64,000 nucleotides of DNA from Bradyrhizobium sp. SZCCT0148 (GTDB lineage: Bacteria; Pseudomonadota; Alphaproteobacteria; Rhizobiales; Xanthobacteraceae). The stretch lies in the NCBI RefSeq assembly GCF_018129985.1, contig NZ_JAFCKT010000007.1, forward strand, positions 124,001 through 188,000, written 5' to 3'. Positions 1 through 7,860 of this stretch are shown here, one piece after another (position 1 is the first letter of the stretch; every line of letters begins with the position of its first letter). Below the pieces are notes generated by a model. The model was not told where the DNA came from and searched no databases. It worked only from the letters and a program-made list of their open reading frames with translations. A program made the translations under genes and the position numbers.

Positions 1-752
1 AGGAACACCGAGACGCGCTTGCGCGCATCGCCGATAGCATGGAGGAAATGCAGGAACAGGCGGGTGTACTCGCTCATCGAGCCCGAGATATCGAGCAGCG
101 CCACGATCGGCGCCGGCTTCTCGATCCGGCCGAGGCGATGGATTTCCACGATGTCGCCGCCGGTTCGCAAGGAGGCGCGCAGCGTGCGGCGCAGGTCAAG
201 ACGCAGCCCGCGCGCATCAGGCCGGTGGCGGCGCGTCAGGAGTTCGGCCTGTGGCAATCGCATCCGCTCGACGGCACGCAGCGCCTCGGCGATCTCCGCG
301 GCGCTCATCTGCGCAAAATCCTTTTTCTGGAGGATTTCCCTGTCGGACACCGACAGCCGCAGATCCTGCTCCTGATGCTGCGGCGTCTCTGTCATGCGCG
401 GCTGTGACATCGCCTCCTGCACGCGGCGGGAGCCGGCCTGCGGCTTCTTCTTGGCCTCGTCCGGCAGCGGCACCGAGTCCAGCATGTGCTTCCATTCTTC
501 CGAGGCGCGGAAGAACAGATTGAAGGCCTGCTTGAAGATCAGCGCATGCTCATGACGCTTGACGAAGATCGCCTCCAGCGTGGTGAAGACGTCGGCGCGG
601 TTGCCGATGTCGATCACCTGCAGCGCGCTCATGGCATCGATGACCGCGCCCGGACCGACCGGCATGCCGGCCGAGCGGAGCGCGCGGGCAAAGCCGACGA
701 TGTTGTCGGCGAATTGCTCGGTCTGCTCTGGGGCAAGGTGGTTGATGGCCAT
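1..752 (-). CDS. coxE: CoxE-like VWA domain protein (3' end outside window)
   Basis: Reads on the minus strand from ATG at 752 and stays open to base 1, so the C-terminus is missing. The visible 250 residues start MAINHLAPEQTEQFADNIVG and include the CoxE pattern of an N-terminal helical part (FVKRHEHALIFKQAFNLFF), a charged linker, and the start of a von Willebrand A fold with the metal-site motif DISGSMSEYTR near residue 230. CoxE proteins work with a MoxR-type ATPase (CoxD, next upstream) in maturing the active site of CODH-family molybdenum hydroxylases. The gene is last of the visible coxG-S-M-D-E run. A palindromic repeat separates it from coxD. The family call is firm; the substrate of the enzyme it serves is unknown. 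Confidence 0.85.
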   Translation of the reverse strand, partial: MAINHLAPEQTEQFADNIVGFARALRSAGMPVGPGAVIDAMSALQVIDIGNRADVFTTLEAIFVKRHEHALIFKQAFNLFFRASEEWKHMLDSVPLPDEAKKKPQAGSRRVQEAMSQPRMTETPQHQEQDLRLSVSDREILQKKDFAQMSAAEIAEALRAVERMRLPQAELLTRRHRPDARGLRLDLRRTLRASLRTGGDIVEIHRLGRIEKPAPIVALLDISGSMSEYTRLFLHFLHAIGDARKRVSVF

Positions 753-771
753 GGTCTCGTATCCATCCCGT

Positions 772-870
772 CGTCATTCCGGGGCGCGCCTCTTGGCGCA
801 AGCCCGGAATCCATACTCCCGATCGTGGTTATGGATTCCGGGCTCGCGCTACGCGCGCCCCGGAATGACG
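772..870. repeat. Interspersed palindromic repeat between coxD and coxE
   Basis: Outer arms CGTCATTCCGGGGCGCG (772) and CGCGCCCCGGAATGACG (ending 870) are inverted copies, with inner arms GGAATCCAT / ATGGATTCC. The whole unit can fold as a long hairpin. It fills most of the coxD-coxE gap and belongs to the same general class as the elements at 5296, 6187, 54105 and 55757. No coding potential. Confidence 0.8.
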
Positions 871-889
871 AACTCAATTCGACGCGCGA

Positions 890-1798
890 TCAGTTCTCGC
901 TCGTCGCTTCCTTCAGCACCTTCTGCAGGGTGTCGCCCTGCATGCGGGTGATGTCGTCCTGATACTTGAGCAACGCGCCCAGCGTGTCGCCGACCACTTG
1001 CGGGGTCAGCGAGCGGGCATCGAGTTCGGACAGCGCTGTGGCCCAGTCGATGGTCTCGGCGACACCCGGCGACTTGTAGAAGTCCTGGTTACGCAGAGCC
1101 TGGACGAAGCGCACGACCTGCTGCGACAGCTTCGCGGAGATGCCGGGCACGCGCGACTTGACGATCGCGAGCTCGCGCTCCGCGGCGGGATAATCAACCC
1201 AGTGATAAAGACAGCGCCGCTTCAGCGCGTCGTGAATCTCGCGCGTGCGGTTGGAGGTGATGATGACGATCGGCGGATGTGGCGCCTTCACGGTGCCGAA
1301 TTCGGGGATCGTAACCTGGAAGTCGCTGAGAATTTCGAGCAGATACGCCTCGAACGCCTCGTCGGCGCGGTCGAGTTCGTCGATCAGCAGCACCGGGGGT
1401 CCTGCGACGTCGGGCTCGAGCGCCTGGAGCAGCGGCCGCTTGATCATGAAACGGTCGGCGAAGATGTCGCTCGACAACTGGTCGCGGTCGGTGTCGCCGG
1501 CGGCTTCCGCCATCCGGATCGCGATCATCTGCGCGGCGCTATTCCACTCGTAGACCGCGGAGGAGACGTCGAGACCCTCGTAGCATTGCAGGCGGATCAG
1601 CTTCCGCCCCAACGCGGCCGACAAAACCTTGGCGATCTCAGTCTTGCCGACGCCGGCCTCGCCTTCCAGAAACAGCGGCCGGCCCATGCGCAGCGAGAGA
1701 TACGTCACAGTTGCCAGCGACCGCTCGGCGAGATAGCCGCGCGACGTCAGGAGTTCGAGCATCGCATCGACTGATGCCGGCGGGGTCGCTGAAGTCAT
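890..1798 (-). CDS. coxD: MoxR-family AAA+ ATPase (CoxD)
   Basis: 302 residues. Walker A is GEAGVGKTE near residue 45 and Walker B is VLLIDELDRAD near residue 137, followed by sensor 1 (IVIITSNRTRE). This is a single MoxR-type AAA+ module of usual family length. In CO dehydrogenase clusters, CoxD is the chaperone ATPase that, with CoxE, helps install the sulfurated Mo-Cu centre; other molybdenum hydroxylase operons use similar pairs. It lies 60 bases after coxM and is followed by coxE, all minus strand, so one operon is likely. Start ATG at 1798 gives a full N-terminus. Confidence 0.9.
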   Translation of the reverse strand: MTSATPPASVDAMLELLTSRGYLAERSLATVTYLSLRMGRPLFLEGEAGVGKTEIAKVLSAALGRKLIRLQCYEGLDVSSAVYEWNSAAQMIAIRMAEAAGDTDRDQLSSDIFADRFMIKRPLLQALEPDVAGPPVLLIDELDRADEAFEAYLLEILSDFQVTIPEFGTVKAPHPPIVIITSNRTREIHDALKRRCLYHWVDYPAAERELAIVKSRVPGISAKLSQQVVRFVQALRNQDFYKSPGVAETIDWATALSELDARSLTPQVVGDTLGALLKYQDDITRMQGDTLQKVLKEATSEN

Positions 1799-1858
1799 GA
1801 AAAAGCCAGTCTCGCTACGCCCTCACCGGGACAAGTTTGGCCGAGGCGTGAGGTTGAC

Positions 1859-2665
1859 TCACTCCTTGGCATTGGCGGCATCGAGGGCGCGCCGCGTCAG
1901 CACACCAATGAGATGCGCGCGATACTCGGCGCTGCCGTGGATATCGCTGTTGAGGCCCTCGGCCGGCACCTCGATGCCGTCGAGCGCTTTCGCGGCGAAG
2001 CGCTTCTTGAGGGCTTCCTCGAACGCCTCGACGCGGAAGACGCCGTCGGAGCCGGCACCGGTCACGGCAACCCGCACGTCCGACGGACGCCGCGCGACGA
2101 ACACGCCGACCAGCGCATAGCGCGAGGCCTGGTTGCGGAACTTGATGTAGGCCGCCTTCTTCGGCAGCGGGAACATCACCTTGGTGATGATCTCGTCGGC
2201 TTCCAGCGCGGTCGAGAACAGCCCTTGGAAAAACTCCTCGGCCTTGAGGCGGCGCTTGTTGGTGACGATGGTGGCGCCCAGCGCCAGCACGGCGGCTGGA
2301 TAATCTGCGGTCGGATCGTTGTTGGCGAGCGAGCCGCCGATCGTGCCCTTGTGACGTACGGCGGGATCGCCGATCTGGCTGGCGAGATTTGCGAGCGCCG
2401 GAATGGCCTCACCCACGATCGCGGAGCTTGCGACTTCGGCGTGCTTTGCAGTGGCGCCGATCACCAGCGAACGGCCCTTCATCTCGATCGTGTTGAGCCC
2501 CTCGATATGAGAGAGGTCGACGAGATGCGGGGGGCTCGCGAGGCGCTGCTTCATCACGGGAATCAGCGTGTGGCCGCCGGCGATGAGCTTGGCGTCTTCG
2601 TTCTTCACCAGGAGGTTGGCGGCCTGCCGCACGGTCCCGGGGCGATGATATTTGAATTCGTACAT
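1859..2665 (-). CDS. coxM: FAD-binding subunit of a CODH/xanthine dehydrogenase-type enzyme
   Basis: 268 residues, normal for the medium flavoprotein subunit. It shows both FAD motifs of the family: AGGHTLIP near residue 31 and TIGGSLANNDPTAD near residue 108. It passes electrons from the 2Fe-2S small subunit to FAD in cytoplasmic molybdenum hydroxylases. It follows coxS by only 33 bases, with no coxL between, although form II clusters usually have S-L-M order and form I M-S-L. The subunit family is clear; whether the enzyme oxidizes CO or another substrate cannot be said without the large subunit. Confidence 0.88.
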   Translation of the reverse strand: MYEFKYHRPGTVRQAANLLVKNEDAKLIAGGHTLIPVMKQRLASPPHLVDLSHIEGLNTIEMKGRSLVIGATAKHAEVASSAIVGEAIPALANLASQIGDPAVRHKGTIGGSLANNDPTADYPAAVLALGATIVTNKRRLKAEEFFQGLFSTALEADEIITKVMFPLPKKAAYIKFRNQASRYALVGVFVARRPSDVRVAVTGAGSDGVFRVEAFEEALKKRFAAKALDGIEVPAEGLNSDIHGSAEYRAHLIGVLTRRALDAANAKE

Positions 2666-2698
2666 CTGAATGTCCTGATCGCGGGATCGTTGCGCGCG

Positions 2699-3184
2699 TT
2701 AGGCGAGATCGGATTTCGCCATCGCCTTGGCGCCGGCGGAGATCGAGGCGACGATGTTCTGGTAGCCGGTGCAGCGGCAGAGGTTGCCTTCCAGCTCTTC
2801 CCGGATCGTATGGTCGTCGAGCTCGTTGCCCTTGCGATGGACAATGTCGATAGCGGTCATGATCATGCCCGGCGTGCAAAAGCCGCACTGCAGGCCATGG
2901 TGCTCGCGGAAGGCCTCCTGCATCGGATGCAACGGCGCGCCGTCCGCGGCCAGCCCCTCGATCGTCTTGACCTCATGGCCGTCGGCCATCACCGCCAGCG
3001 TGGTGCAGGACTTTACGGCCTTGCCGTCGACATGAACGACGCAGGCGCCGCACTGCGAGGTATCGCAGCCGACATGGGTGCCGGTCAGGCGCAGATTCTC
3101 GCGCAGGAACTGCACCAGCAGGGTGCGGGGATCGACGTTGGCCGTAACTGGATTGCCGTTCACGATGAGGGAGATTTTTGCCAT
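2699..3184 (-). CDS. coxS: 2Fe-2S small subunit of a molybdenum hydroxylase
   Basis: 161 residues from ATG at 3184 (a GTG two codons upstream is possible). The N-terminal plant-type ferredoxin domain has the cysteine cluster GCDTSQCGAC near residue 42. The C-terminal helical domain has CGFC near residue 100 and CRC near residue 137, the two-cluster layout of CoxS/XdhC-type small subunits. Its job is electron transfer from the molybdopterin site (large subunit) to the flavoprotein CoxM. It sits between coxG and coxM on the same strand. A GC hairpin at 3265 separates it from coxG. Confidence 0.9.
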   Translation of the reverse strand: MAKISLIVNGNPVTANVDPRTLLVQFLRENLRLTGTHVGCDTSQCGACVVHVDGKAVKSCTTLAVMADGHEVKTIEGLAADGAPLHPMQEAFREHHGLQCGFCTPGMIMTAIDIVHRKGNELDDHTIREELEGNLCRCTGYQNIVASISAGAKAMAKSDLA

Positions 3185-3264
3185 AAGCACTCTCTATCAG
3201 CGCCCCAACGGGTCCCGTCGAAGCGGTTCTTATAATTATTCCAACCCATCATATGGGCCATTAT

Positions 3265-3289
3265 GCCCCGGGGCAACATCACCCGGGGC
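3265..3289 (-). other. GC-rich hairpin between coxG and coxS
   Basis: Perfect 8-bp arms GCCCCGGG (3265) and CCCGGGGC (3282) with a 9-base loop. There is no U-tract on either side, so it is not a standard terminator. It could be a processing or mRNA-stability hairpin that sets different levels of CoxG and CoxS. Confidence 0.5.
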
Positions 3290-3318
3290 GCAAGGCGCCA
3301 TGCCGAAGGCGCTGACCT

Positions 3319-3765
3319 TCAGCCCTGTACCGCCTTGGCGAAGTTCGCAAAAAATTCGTCGGCGAGCTTCTTGGCGGCGCCGTTGATGAGGCGTTGGCCG
3401 AGCTGCGCCAACTTGCCGCCGATCTGCGCCTCGACCTCGTAGGACAGCAGCGTGCCGCCGTCCTTCTCCGCCAGCTTGACCACGGCGCCACCCTTGGCAA
3501 AGCCGGCGACCCCGCCTTCGCCCTCACCCGAGATCTTATAGCCGTTCGGCGGATCGAGATCGGAAAGCGTGACCTTGCCCTTGAAGCGGGCCGACACCGG
3601 GCCGACCTTCATTTTCGCCGTCGCGCGAAAGCCGCCGTCCTCGGTCCTCTCGAGCTCCTCGCAGCCGGGGATGCAGGCCTTCAGCACCTCGGGATCGTTG
3701 AGCTTGGCCCACACGGCCTCGCGCGGCGCCGCAAGCTGGACTTCGCCGTTCATCGTCATGGCCAT
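3319..3765 (-). CDS. coxG: CoxG-like SRPBCC carrier protein
   Basis: 148 residues from ATG at 3765, which has a good ribosome site (GGGAGG) eight bases upstream; the open frame runs further upstream but that part has no family features. The sequence MTMNGEVQLAAPREAVWAKL and the segment IPGCEELERTEDGG are typical of the CoxG/polyketide cyclase-like family, which binds small hydrophobic ligands and in CO oxidizers helps anchor CODH at the membrane or supply quinone. Classical CoxG has a C-terminal hydrophobic anchor; here the protein stops at NFAKAVQG, so it is a soluble short form. First gene of the cox-type run. Confidence 0.85.
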   Translation of the reverse strand: MAMTMNGEVQLAAPREAVWAKLNDPEVLKACIPGCEELERTEDGGFRATAKMKVGPVSARFKGKVTLSDLDPPNGYKISGEGEGGVAGFAKGGAVVKLAEKDGGTLLSYEVEAQIGGKLAQLGQRLINGAAKKLADEFFANFAKAVQG

Positions 3766-3938
3766 GAGGGTGCCTCCCGGATCGCGTAACTTATAGCGCT
3801 GATCAAGTAACGCAGGGACGCGGCAAAGGAAAGGGTGGCGGCCGGTCAAGTGCAATGCATATTCGCAACTGCAAAAGGACGTGTGAGCCGGGTTGGGGAT
3901 TGGCACGGCCGGGCCATGGTGATTAGGTCGCGCGCAAT

Positions 3939-5294
3939 ATGAGCACCTCCCTCTCCCCCCTGCTCGCACCGATGCTGTCGAGCGCCGCCATGCGCGCGGT
4001 CTGCGATGATTGCTCGACCCTGCAGAACATGCTCGATTTCGAGGCAGCCCTGGCACGCGCGGAGGCCGCCACGGATGTGATTCCGGCCTCTGCTGTCGGA
4101 GCCATCGAGGCCGCCTGCAAGGCTGATTCCTTTGACATGGCGGCACTGGCCGAGGCCGCGACGCGATCGGGCAATCTGGCGATACCCCTGGTCAAGATGC
4201 TGACCGCCAAGGTCGGCAAGGCCGACACCGAGGCCGCGCGCTTTGTGCATTGGGGCGCCACCAGCCAGGACGTCATCGACACCGCGACCATGCTCACGCT
4301 TCGCGCCGGTATCGACGCTCTGGACACCGACCTCAGCCGCGCCATCAAGGGCTTTGCCGAGCTGGCTCGGACCCATCGCAACACCGCGATGGTGGCCCGG
4401 ACCTGGCTCCAGCACGCACTGCCTATGCCGTTCGGCCTCAAGGCCGCCGAATATGCGGCAAGCCTCGCCCGCTCCCGCTGCCGCCTGCGGCGGCTTCGCC
4501 GCGAGGGCCTCGCCCTGCAATTCGGCGGCGCGGCCGGCACGCTCGCGGCCCTCGGCGACAAGGGGCTGGCGGTAGCCGAACGGCTGGCGCAGGAGCTGAG
4601 CCTGCCGCTGCCGGAAGCGCCTTGGCATACCCATCGCGACCGGATCGCGGAGGCCGCCTCGTGCCTCGCGATCCTCGCCGGCAGCTGCGGCAAGATCGCG
4701 CGCGACGTCTCGCTGATGATGCAGACCGACGTCGGCGAAGCGTTCGAGCCGGCCGGCGAAGGCCGTGGCGGCTCCTCGACCATGCCGCATAAGCGCAACC
4801 CGGTCGCGGCCGCCAGCGCGCTTGGCTGTGCAACCATGGCCCCACAGCTTGCCGCGACGATTTTTGCCGCGCAGGTGCAAGACCACGAGCGCAGCGCCGG
4901 CTCCTGGCACGCCGAATGGCCGACGCTGCCGCAATTGATGCTGGTCACCTCCGGCGCGCTGGCCGCCATTGTCGACATCGCAGAGGGCCTGGAGGTCGAT
5001 GCCGCACGCATGCGCAGCAATCTCGATGCGACGCATGGGCTGATCATGGCCGAGGCAGTCACCTTTGCGCTGGCCGACAAAATCGGCAAGAGCGATGCGC
5101 ATCATCTCGTCGAGGCCGCCAGCAAGCGTGCAGTCGCCGAGAAGAGACATCTGCGCGAGGTGCTGTCGGCCGATTCGCACGTCACCGCGCACCTCTCGCC
5201 GGAAAAAATTGCGGCATTGTTCGAGCCGATGGCCTATCAAGGGTCTTCCCAGGCCCTGATCGACCGGCTGCTCGCTTCATTGGATCTCCCTTGA
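3939..5294 (+). CDS. pcaB: 3-carboxy-cis,cis-muconate cycloisomerase
   Basis: 451 residues, fumarase/aspartase superfamily. The signature GSSTMPHKRNP lies near residue 282, and HWGATSQDV near residue 105 carries an active-site motif. The family includes adenylosuccinate lyase, but the following genes are pcaD and pcaC, so the role is lactonization of 3-carboxymuconate in the protocatechuate branch of the beta-ketoadipate pathway. It starts the plus-strand pcaB-pcaD-pcaC set, divergent from coxG across 173 bases. The dioxygenase genes pcaHG and the regulator pcaQ are not in the window. Confidence 0.93.
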   Translation: MSTSLSPLLAPMLSSAAMRAVCDDCSTLQNMLDFEAALARAEAATDVIPASAVGAIEAACKADSFDMAALAEAATRSGNLAIPLVKMLTAKVGKADTEAARFVHWGATSQDVIDTATMLTLRAGIDALDTDLSRAIKGFAELARTHRNTAMVARTWLQHALPMPFGLKAAEYAASLARSRCRLRRLRREGLALQFGGAAGTLAALGDKGLAVAERLAQELSLPLPEAPWHTHRDRIAEAASCLAILAGSCGKIARDVSLMMQTDVGEAFEPAGEGRGGSSTMPHKRNPVAAASALGCATMAPQLAATIFAAQVQDHERSAGSWHAEWPTLPQLMLVTSGALAAIVDIAEGLEVDAARMRSNLDATHGLIMAEAVTFALADKIGKSDAHHLVEAASKRAVAEKRHLREVLSADSHVTAHLSPEKIAALFEPMAYQGSSQALIDRLLASLDLP

Positions 5295-5295
5295 T

Positions 5296-5380
5296 GTCAT
5301 TGCCGGGCTTGACCCGGCAATCCATCATCTTGGATAGATTCCCTTTCTAGATGGATGCGCGGGTCAAGCCCGCGCATGAC
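5296..5380. repeat. Interspersed palindromic repeat between pcaB and pcaD
   Basis: Two hairpin halves face each other: GTCATTGCCGGGCTTGACCC at 5296 and the matching GGGTCAAGCCCGCGCATGAC ending at 5380, with GATGGAT/ATCCATC inner arms. It fills almost the whole 98-base gap inside the pca operon. Confidence 0.8.
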
Positions 5381-5392
5381 GAGGAGTAACCC

Positions 5393-6175
5393 ATGCCCAT
5401 GATCGATGCCGATGGATGCCTGCTCAACGTCTCCGTCGAGGGCCGCGACGGCGGGCCGACGTTGATGCTCTCCAATTCGCTCGGCTGCACGCTGCAGATG
5501 TGGGAGCCGCAGATGAAGGCGCTGACGCAGGTGTTCCGCGTCATCCGTTACGACCGCCGCGGCCACGGCAAGTCGAACGTTCCGCCCGGTCCTTATACGA
5601 TGGAGCGCTTCGGACGCGACGTGCTCGCGATCCTCGACGACCTCAACATCGAAAAGGTGCATTGGTGCGGCCTGTCGATGGGCGGCATGGTGGGACAATG
5701 GCTGGGCGCGAACGCGCCGGAGCGCTTCGGCAAGCTCATCCTCGCCAATACCTCCTGTTACTATGCCGAACCGACCAAATGGCTCGAGCGCATCGACGCC
5801 GTGAAGAAGGGCGGCATCGCGGCGGTCGCCGATGCCGTGATCGCGGGATGGCTGACGCAGGATTTCCGGGACCGCGAGCCCGACATCACCGCGAGGATGA
5901 AATCGATGCTGCTCGCCTCCCCCGTCGAAGGCTACCTCGCCTGCTGCGAGGCATTGTCGACGCTCGACCAGCGCGAGTTGCTTCCCAAAATCAAGAGTCC
6001 GACGCTGGTGATCGCCGGCCGTCACGACATGGCGACGCCGATCTCGGCGGGCGAGTTGATCCGCTCGAGGATTCCGGGCGCCAGCATGACCATCATCGAC
6101 GCCGCGCATATTTCCAACGTCGAGCAGCCGCACGCCTTTACGGATGCGGTGGTTGGATTTTTGACGCAGCGCTAA
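5393..6175 (+). CDS. pcaD: 3-oxoadipate enol-lactonase
   Basis: 260 residues, alpha/beta hydrolase fold. The nucleophile elbow is GLSMGG near residue 95; the catalytic acid lies in the stretch GRHDMATP near residue 208 and the histidine in DAAHISNVEQP near residue 237. The enzyme hydrolyses 3-oxoadipate enol-lactone to 3-oxoadipate. It stands between pcaB and pcaC, consistent with the pathway order. The ribosome site GAGGAG sits a few bases before the ATG and just beyond the repeat. Confidence 0.93.
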   Translation: MPMIDADGCLLNVSVEGRDGGPTLMLSNSLGCTLQMWEPQMKALTQVFRVIRYDRRGHGKSNVPPGPYTMERFGRDVLAILDDLNIEKVHWCGLSMGGMVGQWLGANAPERFGKLILANTSCYYAEPTKWLERIDAVKKGGIAAVADAVIAGWLTQDFRDREPDITARMKSMLLASPVEGYLACCEALSTLDQRELLPKIKSPTLVIAGRHDMATPISAGELIRSRIPGASMTIIDAAHISNVEQPHAFTDAVVGFLTQR

Positions 6176-6186
6176 CCGCAGAACGC

Positions 6187-6273
6187 CGTCATTGCGAGCA
6201 TAGTGAAGCCATCCAGAGATCTCTCCGCGGAGACATTCCGGATTGCTTCGTCGCTACGCCCCTCGCAATGACG
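6187..6273. repeat. Interspersed palindromic repeat between pcaD and pcaC
   Basis: Terminal arms CGTCATTGCGAG and CTCGCAATGACG are inverted copies; the middle contains GGATTGCTTCGTCGC, also seen at 55819 in the element near purL. A second insertion of such a unit within the same short operon. Confidence 0.8.
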
Positions 6274-6286
6274 GAGAGGAGGATGA

Positions 6287-6679
6287 ATGGACGACCAGAA
6301 GCGCCGCGATGCCGGCATGAACGTACGCAGGAAGGTGTTGGGCAACGCCTGGGTCGACAAGTCGATCGCTAACCGCAATGCCTTCAATACCGATTTCCAG
6401 GACATGATCACCCGCTATGCCTGGGGCGAAATCTGGACCCGGCCGCATTTCGACGAGCGCACGCGGCGGGTGCTGGTGATCGGCACGATGGTCGCGCTCG
6501 GGCAATGGGACGAGTTTCGCCTGCATGTGCGTGCGGCGCTCGCAGAGGGGGGCTTCACCCCCGACGACATCAAGGAGATCCTGCTGCAGCAGGCGATCTA
6601 TTGCGGCGTGCCCGCGGCAAACCACGCCGTCAAGGAAGCCTCAGCGATTGTGCAGGAGCTCGGCCTGCTCAAGTCCTAG
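6287..6679 (+). CDS. pcaC: 4-carboxymuconolactone decarboxylase
   Basis: 130 residues, the standard length of stand-alone PcaC. The CMD-family core (ITRYAWGEIWTRPHFDERTR) begins near residue 40, and IYCGVPAANHAVKEA near residue 104 gives the typical C-terminal helix. It decarboxylates 4-carboxymuconolactone to the enol-lactone used by PcaD. Its last 39 bases overlap the convergent gene ending at 6641. Confidence 0.93.
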   Translation: MDDQKRRDAGMNVRRKVLGNAWVDKSIANRNAFNTDFQDMITRYAWGEIWTRPHFDERTRRVLVIGTMVALGQWDEFRLHVRAALAEGGFTPDDIKEILLQQAIYCGVPAANHAVKEASAIVQELGLLKS

Positions 6680-7177
6680 CGACGCAGGGATCTCGGCAGG
6701 GGTCTCGACGGTCTGCGGCGCCGCCTCGGGCCGCTCGATCAGGATCACGATGGCAGCACCGAGCAGCAGCAGCAGTTCGGTGGCGTGCAGCCGCAGCGCG
6801 GCCATCTCGCCGACCTTCGACGCCATCACCATACTCGCAAACGAAATCAGGCTGCCGATCGCCAGGGCAATTCCGAGCGCCTCGTCGCTGCCGCCGGACT
6901 TGCGGATGCGGGGAATGCAGAGCAGCACGAGGTAGATCGCAAAGAACGCAACGACGGTCAGCCGGCCGAGCGCAAGCAGCCAGGCGGCACGTACCGTCTC
7001 CATGCCCGCCATCTGAAGATGGTCGCTGAGATATAGTGCAACGGCCACGCTCGGCCGCTCGTAGAGGCCGTGCACCGGCGCGATGATGATGTTGATGGCC
7101 ACAAGTGTCCAGGCCGGAATGAAATAGGCCGCCAGCAGCGCGCCGTTGACCGAGCCGATCCGCCAATTCCTGAACAT
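6641..7177 (-). CDS. Four-helix inner-membrane protein of unknown function
   Basis: 178 residues with about four hydrophobic segments (roughly 12-32, 62-85, 98-118 and 134-150) and a polar C-terminal tail rich in Glu and Pro. I do not recognise a family. It is convergent with pcaC, and the two stop regions overlap by 39 bases, so the C-terminal tail is read antisense to the end of pcaC. Start ATG at 7177 begins MFRNWRIGSVNG. Confidence 0.7.
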   Translation of the reverse strand: MFRNWRIGSVNGALLAAYFIPAWTLVAINIIIAPVHGLYERPSVAVALYLSDHLQMAGMETVRAAWLLALGRLTVVAFFAIYLVLLCIPRIRKSGGSDEALGIALAIGSLISFASMVMASKVGEMAALRLHATELLLLLGAAIVILIERPEAAPQTVETPAEIPASLGLEQAELLHNR

Positions 7178-7342
7178 GCCGCTTCCCGCTTCTCGACCAT
7201 GCGCCTTCGCTGGAAGGCTTTGCCGGGGAGCTAACTCGCATCAGACTGTGGCGGCAATTTAAACCCTTTGTTTACCTTAACTGCCCTCGCAGAGGTCGTC
7301 GTCCGGCTTCGGCTCTGCGAGCCGCGCCGGACGTGAACGACC

Positions 7343-7374
7343 AAAAGAAAAGACCCCGCCTTTCGGCGGGGCCT
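7343..7374 (-). terminator. Rho-independent terminator of the Gln/Gly-rich gene
   Basis: On the minus strand a GC stem (GCCCCGCC/GGCGGGGT, GAAA loop) is followed by TTTTCTTTTGG. It lies 25 bases past the stop of the gene ending at 7399. Confidence 0.85.
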
Positions 7375-7398
7375 CGTGCTCCTGAGCTCCCAAACTCG

Positions 7399-7584
7399 CT
7401 ACTTCTGGCCGTGCTGGCCGCCCTGCTGCTGGCCCGGGCGATCGCCCTGGCGCATCGGATCGTTCTGTTGCTGCTGTCCAGGTTTCTGACCACCGCCCTG
7501 CTGCTGCCCGGGCTGTTGATCGGGGCGCTGCTGGCCGGGATTCTGACTCTGCTGACCCGGGTTCTGGTTCTGCTGCTTCGTCAT
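7399..7584 (-). CDS. Small Gln/Gly/Pro-rich repeat protein
   Basis: 61 residues from ATG at 7584, chosen because GGGAG lies nine bases upstream. The body is low complexity: repeated QNPGQQ, PGQQQGG and PGQQ units, no hydrophobic core, no cysteine, so it is expected to be disordered and very soluble. A strong terminator follows. Similar short Gln-rich proteins occur in rhizobia without known function; a desiccation-protectant role is only a guess. The open frame in phase with it upstream to 7626 adds unlikely residues. Confidence 0.65.
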   Translation of the reverse strand: MTKQQNQNPGQQSQNPGQQRPDQQPGQQQGGGQKPGQQQQNDPMRQGDRPGQQQGGQHGQK

Positions 7585-7860
7585 TCGGGGAACTCCCTTG
7601 TTGAACATCAGAGAAGAGATAACCACTGGGAGACGGATTGGTGCCCATGAAACCGGGTTCCTCGTAGTTCCGGAACCAGAGCCCCAAATGACCTCTGTAC
7701 AAGACCTTCTGCCGTGGCGTGAGCTGTTGCAGCGGCCAGTTCCCTCCTGTTACAAATCCGGAAGAATGCTTAAGGGCTGCCGGGGCCCAAGAAACCACAC
7801 TCCAACCCACTCTCCTAAGAGCTCCCTTTTGAGCCCGCGTCAGGTTTGGTACGGCAGCCC

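Noticed and set aside
3846..5240. Long minus-strand open frames opposite pcaB
   Set aside because: They are antisense to a clearly conserved enzyme, rich in Arg and Gly, and match no family.
7277..7810. 177-residue minus-strand frame across the Gln-rich gene
   Set aside because: It runs through the terminator and the Gln-rich gene in another frame, with a Pro/Ala/Arg composition typical of a shadow frame.
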